A stretch of 64,000 nt of DNA, taken from assembly GCF_005670685.2 (NCBI RefSeq), contig NZ_CP062008.1, forward strand, positions 3,410,001-3,474,000, read 5' to 3'. The notes beneath the pieces were generated by a model. It did no database searches, was not told the origin of the DNA, and saw only the letters and a list, made by a program, of their open reading frames with translations. The stretch is from Mycolicibacterium mucogenicum DSM 44124 (GTDB taxonomy: Bacteria > Actinomycetota > Actinomycetes > Mycobacteriales > Mycobacteriaceae). The position numbers and the translations under genes were made by a program. Shown here piece after piece: positions 60,489 through 64,000 of the stretch (positions within the stretch are counted from its first letter, which is position 1; the number at the start of each line of letters is the position of its first letter).

Positions 60489-61643
60489 ATGACACCAGTA
60501 CTCATCGCCGGCGCCGGTATCGGCGGACTCACCACAGCCCTGACGCTGCACGCGCGCGGCTTCGACGCGCTCGTGCTGGAACGCGCACACGACCTGCAGC
60601 CGTTGGGCGTTGGCATCAACCTGCTGCCGCATGCCGTTCGCGAACTCACCGGACTCGGCCTCGGCGACGCGTTGACCGCCATGGCCGTGGCCCCGTCGGC
60701 CATCCGCTTCTACTCCCATCGCGGCGATCTGTTGTTCACCGAGCCGCGTGGGCTGGCCGCGGGCGACGCCTACCCGCAGCTGTCGGTGCACCGTGGGCGG
60801 CTGCAGATGATGCTGCTCGACGCGGTGCGCGAACGTCTCGGCGCCGACGCGATCCGCACCGGCAGCGGGGTCACCGGATTCCGGCAGCGCACCGACGGCG
60901 TCGTCGTGGACACCGCGGCAGGCGAGGTCGCGGGCTCTGCCCTCGTCGGCGCCGACGGCATCAATTCCGTGGTGCGCGCGGCCCTACATCCGGGCCATGA
61001 CCCGTTGTTGTCATCCGGCATCACCATGTACCGCGGGGCCAGCGACATCACGCCGTTCCTCGACGGGCAGACCATGGCAATCGTCAAGGCCGACAACGGT
61101 GTTGACCTCATCACGTATCCAATCGGCGGCGGCCAGGTGAACTGGGTCCTCCAGGTGCCCACCGGGCAGCCCGGCCCGCTACAGGGCGACGCGAAATGGA
61201 ACGCGCCCGCGACGGCCGACGACGTCCTGCCGCACGTGGCCGACTGGAACCTCGACTGGCTCGACATGGACGCGCTGATCGGCCACAGCCCAGCGCTGTT
61301 CAGCTACCCCATGGTCGACAAGGACCCCCTGCCCCACTGGGGCGACGGCCTGGTGACGCTGCTCGGCGACGCCGCCCACCCGATGTACCCCGTCGGTGCC
61401 AACGGTGCGTCGCAGTCGATCGTGGATGCGCGCGTACTCGCGGACGAACTCGCGGCTCATGGCTTCGCCGGGCTGCGCGACTACGAGAAGTCCCGGCGCG
61501 CCGAGACCGCTGACGTCATCGCCGCCAACCGCGAGATGCACGTCGCGGGGGCGTCGCGGGCGCCGGCGGATTTGGCGCGGGTCACCACCCGGTACCGGAC
61601 GGAGACGGCGAATAGCACCCGAGGCGGCGCAACTGCTCACTGA
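60489..61643 (+). CDS. FAD-dependent monooxygenase (PHBH/salicylate hydroxylase type)
   Basis: A 384-residue group A flavin monooxygenase. The FAD motif GAGIGGL (8-14) and the second FAD motif GDAAHPMYPVGANGASQ are clear. Such enzymes hydroxylate aromatic rings with NAD(P)H. ATG 60489 has GGAG just upstream. It is probably controlled by the divergent LysR protein. Its last 62 bases overlap the convergent DUF167-monooxygenase gene. Confidence 0.88.
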   Translation: MTPVLIAGAGIGGLTTALTLHARGFDALVLERAHDLQPLGVGINLLPHAVRELTGLGLGDALTAMAVAPSAIRFYSHRGDLLFTEPRGLAAGDAYPQLSVHRGRLQMMLLDAVRERLGADAIRTGSGVTGFRQRTDGVVVDTAAGEVAGSALVGADGINSVVRAALHPGHDPLLSSGITMYRGASDITPFLDGQTMAIVKADNGVDLITYPIGGGQVNWVLQVPTGQPGPLQGDAKWNAPATADDVLPHVADWNLDWLDMDALIGHSPALFSYPMVDKDPLPHWGDGLVTLLGDAAHPMYPVGANGASQSIVDARVLADELAAHGFAGLRDYEKSRRAETADVIAANREMHVAGASRAPADLARVTTRYRTETANSTRGGATAH

Positions 61644-63225
61644 TCGCGGCCGCCCGGTCCGTGATCGCCGCGGTGTGCCCGTCGGGCCGCACCAGCACGT
61701 AGGAGCCGGCCGGCACGTCGTACTCGGGTCCGGGCACCAGGCGCACCTGCGGGACACCGAAATCGACTGCTGCTCCGCCGAATTCGAGCACCGTCCAGTG
61801 CGGTCCGCGGAAGACGTCGAACAGCCGGCGGCCGTCGGGCAACAGACCGTCGGGGGCGCGGTCACCGGCCTGTAGCGCGCCCGGCGCGCGCTCCCCACCC
61901 GCCAGGGGCCCGCCCCGGTAGCTGATGTCCAGCTGATGGATGGCCGACGGCGCCGGCCCGATCGCGGCGAAGCCCTGGCGGTGCAGCGCACTGCTGAGCG
62001 CAAGTACGTTGGCCGCCACCGGCATCCGTTCGGCGGCGTAGCTGTCCAGTAGTTCGTCGGGCGCGCCGGCCAGCACGGCGGCCAGTTTCCAGCCGAGGTT
62101 GTAGGCGTCCTGCACGCCGGTGTTGACGCCCTGTCCCCCGGCCGGCGAATGGACGTGGGCGGCGTCACCGGCCAGCAGCACGCGGCCCAGCCGGAACTGT
62201 TGTGCCATCAGCAGATTCACGCGGTACTCCGAAATCCACCGCAGGTCCGACAGCACGACATCGCGTCGCCCCGAACGCTGGTCGAGCAGTTCCTGCATGC
62301 CACCCAGGGTCAGTGCGGGCGGGTCCTCGCCCGGCGCCATCGTCACCACCAGCTGGAAGTGTTCGGTGCCCGGCAGGTTCCACAACGAGAACCGCTTGGT
62401 TTGGTCGCCGTCACGCGTCAGCAGGTGACAGCACCGGCCGTCGAGCCCGGTCGCGCGGACGTCGCCCACGATGATGCGTTCCTCGGTCAGCGCGCCGCCG
62501 AGAAACGCGACGCCGGACGCCTTGCGCACCGTGCTGCGACCGCCGTCCGCCCCGACGAGATAGTCGGCACGGATCGGGCCGCGGTCGGTCTGCACCGTCA
62601 CACCATCGTCGTCTTGCTCGAAACCCGTTAACTCGGTACCAAATTCGATGATCCCCCCGAGTTCAGCGAACCGCGCCGCGAGGATCTGGTCGGTTCGCCA
62701 CTGCGGGATCAGCCAAGTGAAGGGATACGGCACGGCCGGCGTGGCCGTGAGTTCGGGCAGGCCCAGGAGCTCGTAGATCGGTTTGGTCCAGACCACCTCC
62801 GCGCCGCGGTACAGGCGCATGGGTGGAAACGTCTCGCCGGCCGCGAGTACCGCACCGATGACGCCGAGGTCGTCGAACACCTCGAGGGTGCGCGGCTGCA
62901 GTCCCTTGCCGCGCGAACCTGGAAACAACGCCTGCGCCCGGTCCAGCACGCGCACCGGCACGCCGCGGCGCGCCAGCTCGATGGCGAGGGTCAGTCCGGT
63001 GGGTCCGGCGCCGGCGATCACCACGCTCATCCGGGCCGCCGCGCCGGACACCAGCTCGACCCGCGACTTCGGCACGTCGAAATGGTCGGCCAGCACGCGG
63101 ATCACCGCGGTGTTGGCCTTGCCGTCCACGGCTTGCTCGCGGACGTAGACGACCAGCGTGCCGTCGTCATCGGTCTCGACGAGCGGCCCCTTGCGGCTGC
63201 CCGGCTTGACCCGGACCGAGATCAT
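61582..63225 (-). CDS. DUF167 domain fused in frame to an FAD-dependent aromatic monooxygenase
   Basis: A 547-residue open frame from ATG 63225. Residues 1-65 are a DUF167/YggU domain (MISVRVKPGSRKGPLVETDD, EQAVDGKANTAVIRVLA, SRVELVSGAA) that stops short of its usual basic KxFRI-like end. Residue 66 (ATG 63030) begins a complete 482-residue PheA/TfdB-type flavin monooxygenase: MSVVIAGAGPTGLTLAIELA, a GADGGRSTVR motif, GDAAHVHSPAGGQG, and a C-terminal thioredoxin-like domain. There is no stop or clear ribosome-binding site between the parts. Either a true fusion or two overlapping starts is possible. Confidence 0.82.
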   Translation of the reverse strand: MISVRVKPGSRKGPLVETDDDGTLVVYVREQAVDGKANTAVIRVLADHFDVPKSRVELVSGAAARMSVVIAGAGPTGLTLAIELARRGVPVRVLDRAQALFPGSRGKGLQPRTLEVFDDLGVIGAVLAAGETFPPMRLYRGAEVVWTKPIYELLGLPELTATPAVPYPFTWLIPQWRTDQILAARFAELGGIIEFGTELTGFEQDDDGVTVQTDRGPIRADYLVGADGGRSTVRKASGVAFLGGALTEERIIVGDVRATGLDGRCCHLLTRDGDQTKRFSLWNLPGTEHFQLVVTMAPGEDPPALTLGGMQELLDQRSGRRDVVLSDLRWISEYRVNLLMAQQFRLGRVLLAGDAAHVHSPAGGQGVNTGVQDAYNLGWKLAAVLAGAPDELLDSYAAERMPVAANVLALSSALHRQGFAAIGPAPSAIHQLDISYRGGPLAGGERAPGALQAGDRAPDGLLPDGRRLFDVFRGPHWTVLEFGGAAVDFGVPQVRLVPGPEYDVPAGSYVLVRPDGHTAAITDRAAAISEQLRRLGCYSPSPSGTGW

Positions 63226-63263
63226 CACTGGTCGAGTGTCCCGCACGTTCGGCGGCTCGAAAA

Positions 63264-64000
63264 CTAGCGCGCGACGATCACCGACGAACCGTGGCCGAAC
63301 AGGCCCTGGTTCGCGGTCACGCCCACGCGGGCACCTTCGACCTGGCGGCCGGTGGCCTGCCCCTTCAGCTGCCACGTCAGCTCACACACCTGCGCGATGG
63401 CCTGGGCGGGGATGGCCTCACCGAAGCACGCCAGCCCGCCCGACGGGTTGACCGGCACGCGGCCACCGATGGTGGTGGCGCCGGAGCGCAGCAGCTGCTC
63501 GCCTTCGCCCTTGGCGCACAGGCCCAGGTGCTCGTACCAGTCGAGTTCCAGCGCGGTCGACAGGTCGTAGACCTCCGCGAGGTTGACGTCGTCGGGTCCG
63601 ATGCCGGCCTCGGCGTACGCCGCGTCGAGGATCTGGTCCTTGAACACCCGCTCCGGTCCGGCGATGGCCGCGGTGGAATCCGTTGCGATGTCCGGCAATT
63701 CGGGCAGGTGCTGCGGGTACTGCGGCGTGACGGTGCTGATCGCGCGCACCGACGGCACACCCTCGAGCGAGCCGAGGTGCTTGCGCGCGAAGTCGGCGCT
63801 GGCCACGATCAGCGCGGCGGCGCCGTCCGAGGTGGCGCAGATGTCCAGCTGCCGCAGCGGGTCGGAGACGACCGGGCTGGCCAGCACGTCCTCGACCGAA
63901 GCCTCCTTGTGGTACCGGGCATTCGGGTTGTTCAGGCCGTGCTTGGAGTTCTTCACCTTGATCTGGGCGAAGTCCTCGGACGTGGCGCCGTACAGGTCCA
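63264..64000 (-). CDS. Thiolase-like lipid-transfer protein, C-terminal part (Rv1627c-like), cut by the window edge
   Basis: The 245 C-terminal codons of a thiolase-superfamily protein; the 5' end lies beyond 64000 (upstream codons read DLYGATSEDFAQIK). DICATSDGAAALIVAS, LAEVYDLSTALELDWYEHLG, VNPSGGLACFGEAIPAQAIAQV and GLFGHGSSVIV place it with the actinobacterial SCP-x/thiolase-like proteins. The usual GHP catalytic His is GEA here, so it is not a standard thiolase. It is upstream of the DUF167 fusion on the same strand. Confidence 0.88.
   Translation of the reverse strand, partial: DLYGATSEDFAQIKVKNSKHGLNNPNARYHKEASVEDVLASPVVSDPLRQLDICATSDGAAALIVASADFARKHLGSLEGVPSVRAISTVTPQYPQHLPELPDIATDSTAAIAGPERVFKDQILDAAYAEAGIGPDDVNLAEVYDLSTALELDWYEHLGLCAKGEGEQLLRSGATTIGGRVPVNPSGGLACFGEAIPAQAIAQVCELTWQLKGQATGRQVEGARVGVTANQGLFGHGSSVIVAR

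Overview
The window is high-GC actinobacterial chromosome and almost certainly comes from a fast-growing mycobacterium (Mycolicibacterium type). Read from right to left it keeps the gene order I recall for M. tuberculosis Rv1626-Rv1650: thiolase-like lipid-transfer protein, polA, rpsA, coaE, a DUF402 gene, uvrB, an MFS pump, a universal stress protein, a metallo-beta-lactamase-fold hydrolase, uvrA, an esterase-like membrane protein, lysX, infC-rpmI-rplT-tsnR, an adenylate cyclase, pheS and pheT. A mycobacterial LexA box, a 13E12-family HNH gene, an LpqH-type lipoprotein and a MarP-like protease agree. I see no transposase, integrase, CRISPR array or rRNA. There is one tRNA gene, tRNA-Cys(GCA).

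Layout. 1-10.9 kb is accessory and metabolic: a DinB-like protein, a zinc alcohol dehydrogenase, a five-gene minus-strand operon ending in an RclA-like flavoprotein, a perhydrolase-type hydrolase, an HxlR regulator and a large LuxR-type (LAL) regulator. 10.9-15.5 kb holds pheT, pheS and the cyclase. 15.6-20.6 kb holds a DUF2236 oxygenase with an acyl-CoA dehydrogenase, and a TetR gene divergent from an aldo/keto reductase and a luciferase-like enzyme. 20.6-28.2 kb is the translation block and lysX. 28.2-33.5 kb is a tight four-gene operon (TPR protein, CHAT caspase-like protease, two unknown proteins); it is the best candidate for an undescribed system. 33.5-41.7 kb surrounds uvrA. 41.8-46.3 kb has the SOS-controlled 13E12 gene, a GAF-ANTAR protein, tRNA-Cys, a DUF899 gene and an MgtC-like gene. 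46.3-64 kb carries an esterase, the MFS pump, uvrB, coaE, rpsA, PrsW, LysE, polA and a flavin monooxygenase region, and ends inside a thiolase-like gene.

How the parts fit. Three repair genes (uvrA, uvrB, polA) each have a near-perfect RecA-NDp/PafBC-type promoter, and a fourth damage-linked gene (13E12) has a perfect LexA box over its start, so both mycobacterial DNA-damage circuits are visible here. Many genes show TAnnnT, six or seven bases, then ATG or GTG, the arrangement of leaderless mycobacterial transcripts; several starts below were chosen on that basis. Two genes appear to begin with ATC: infC (strong case) and the DUF402 gene (tentative). Other notable points are a DUF167-monooxygenase gene fusion, a lipoprotein version of the MarP protease, a MerR-type 19-bp-spacer promoter before the MFS pump, and paired palindromic operators at the TetR locus.
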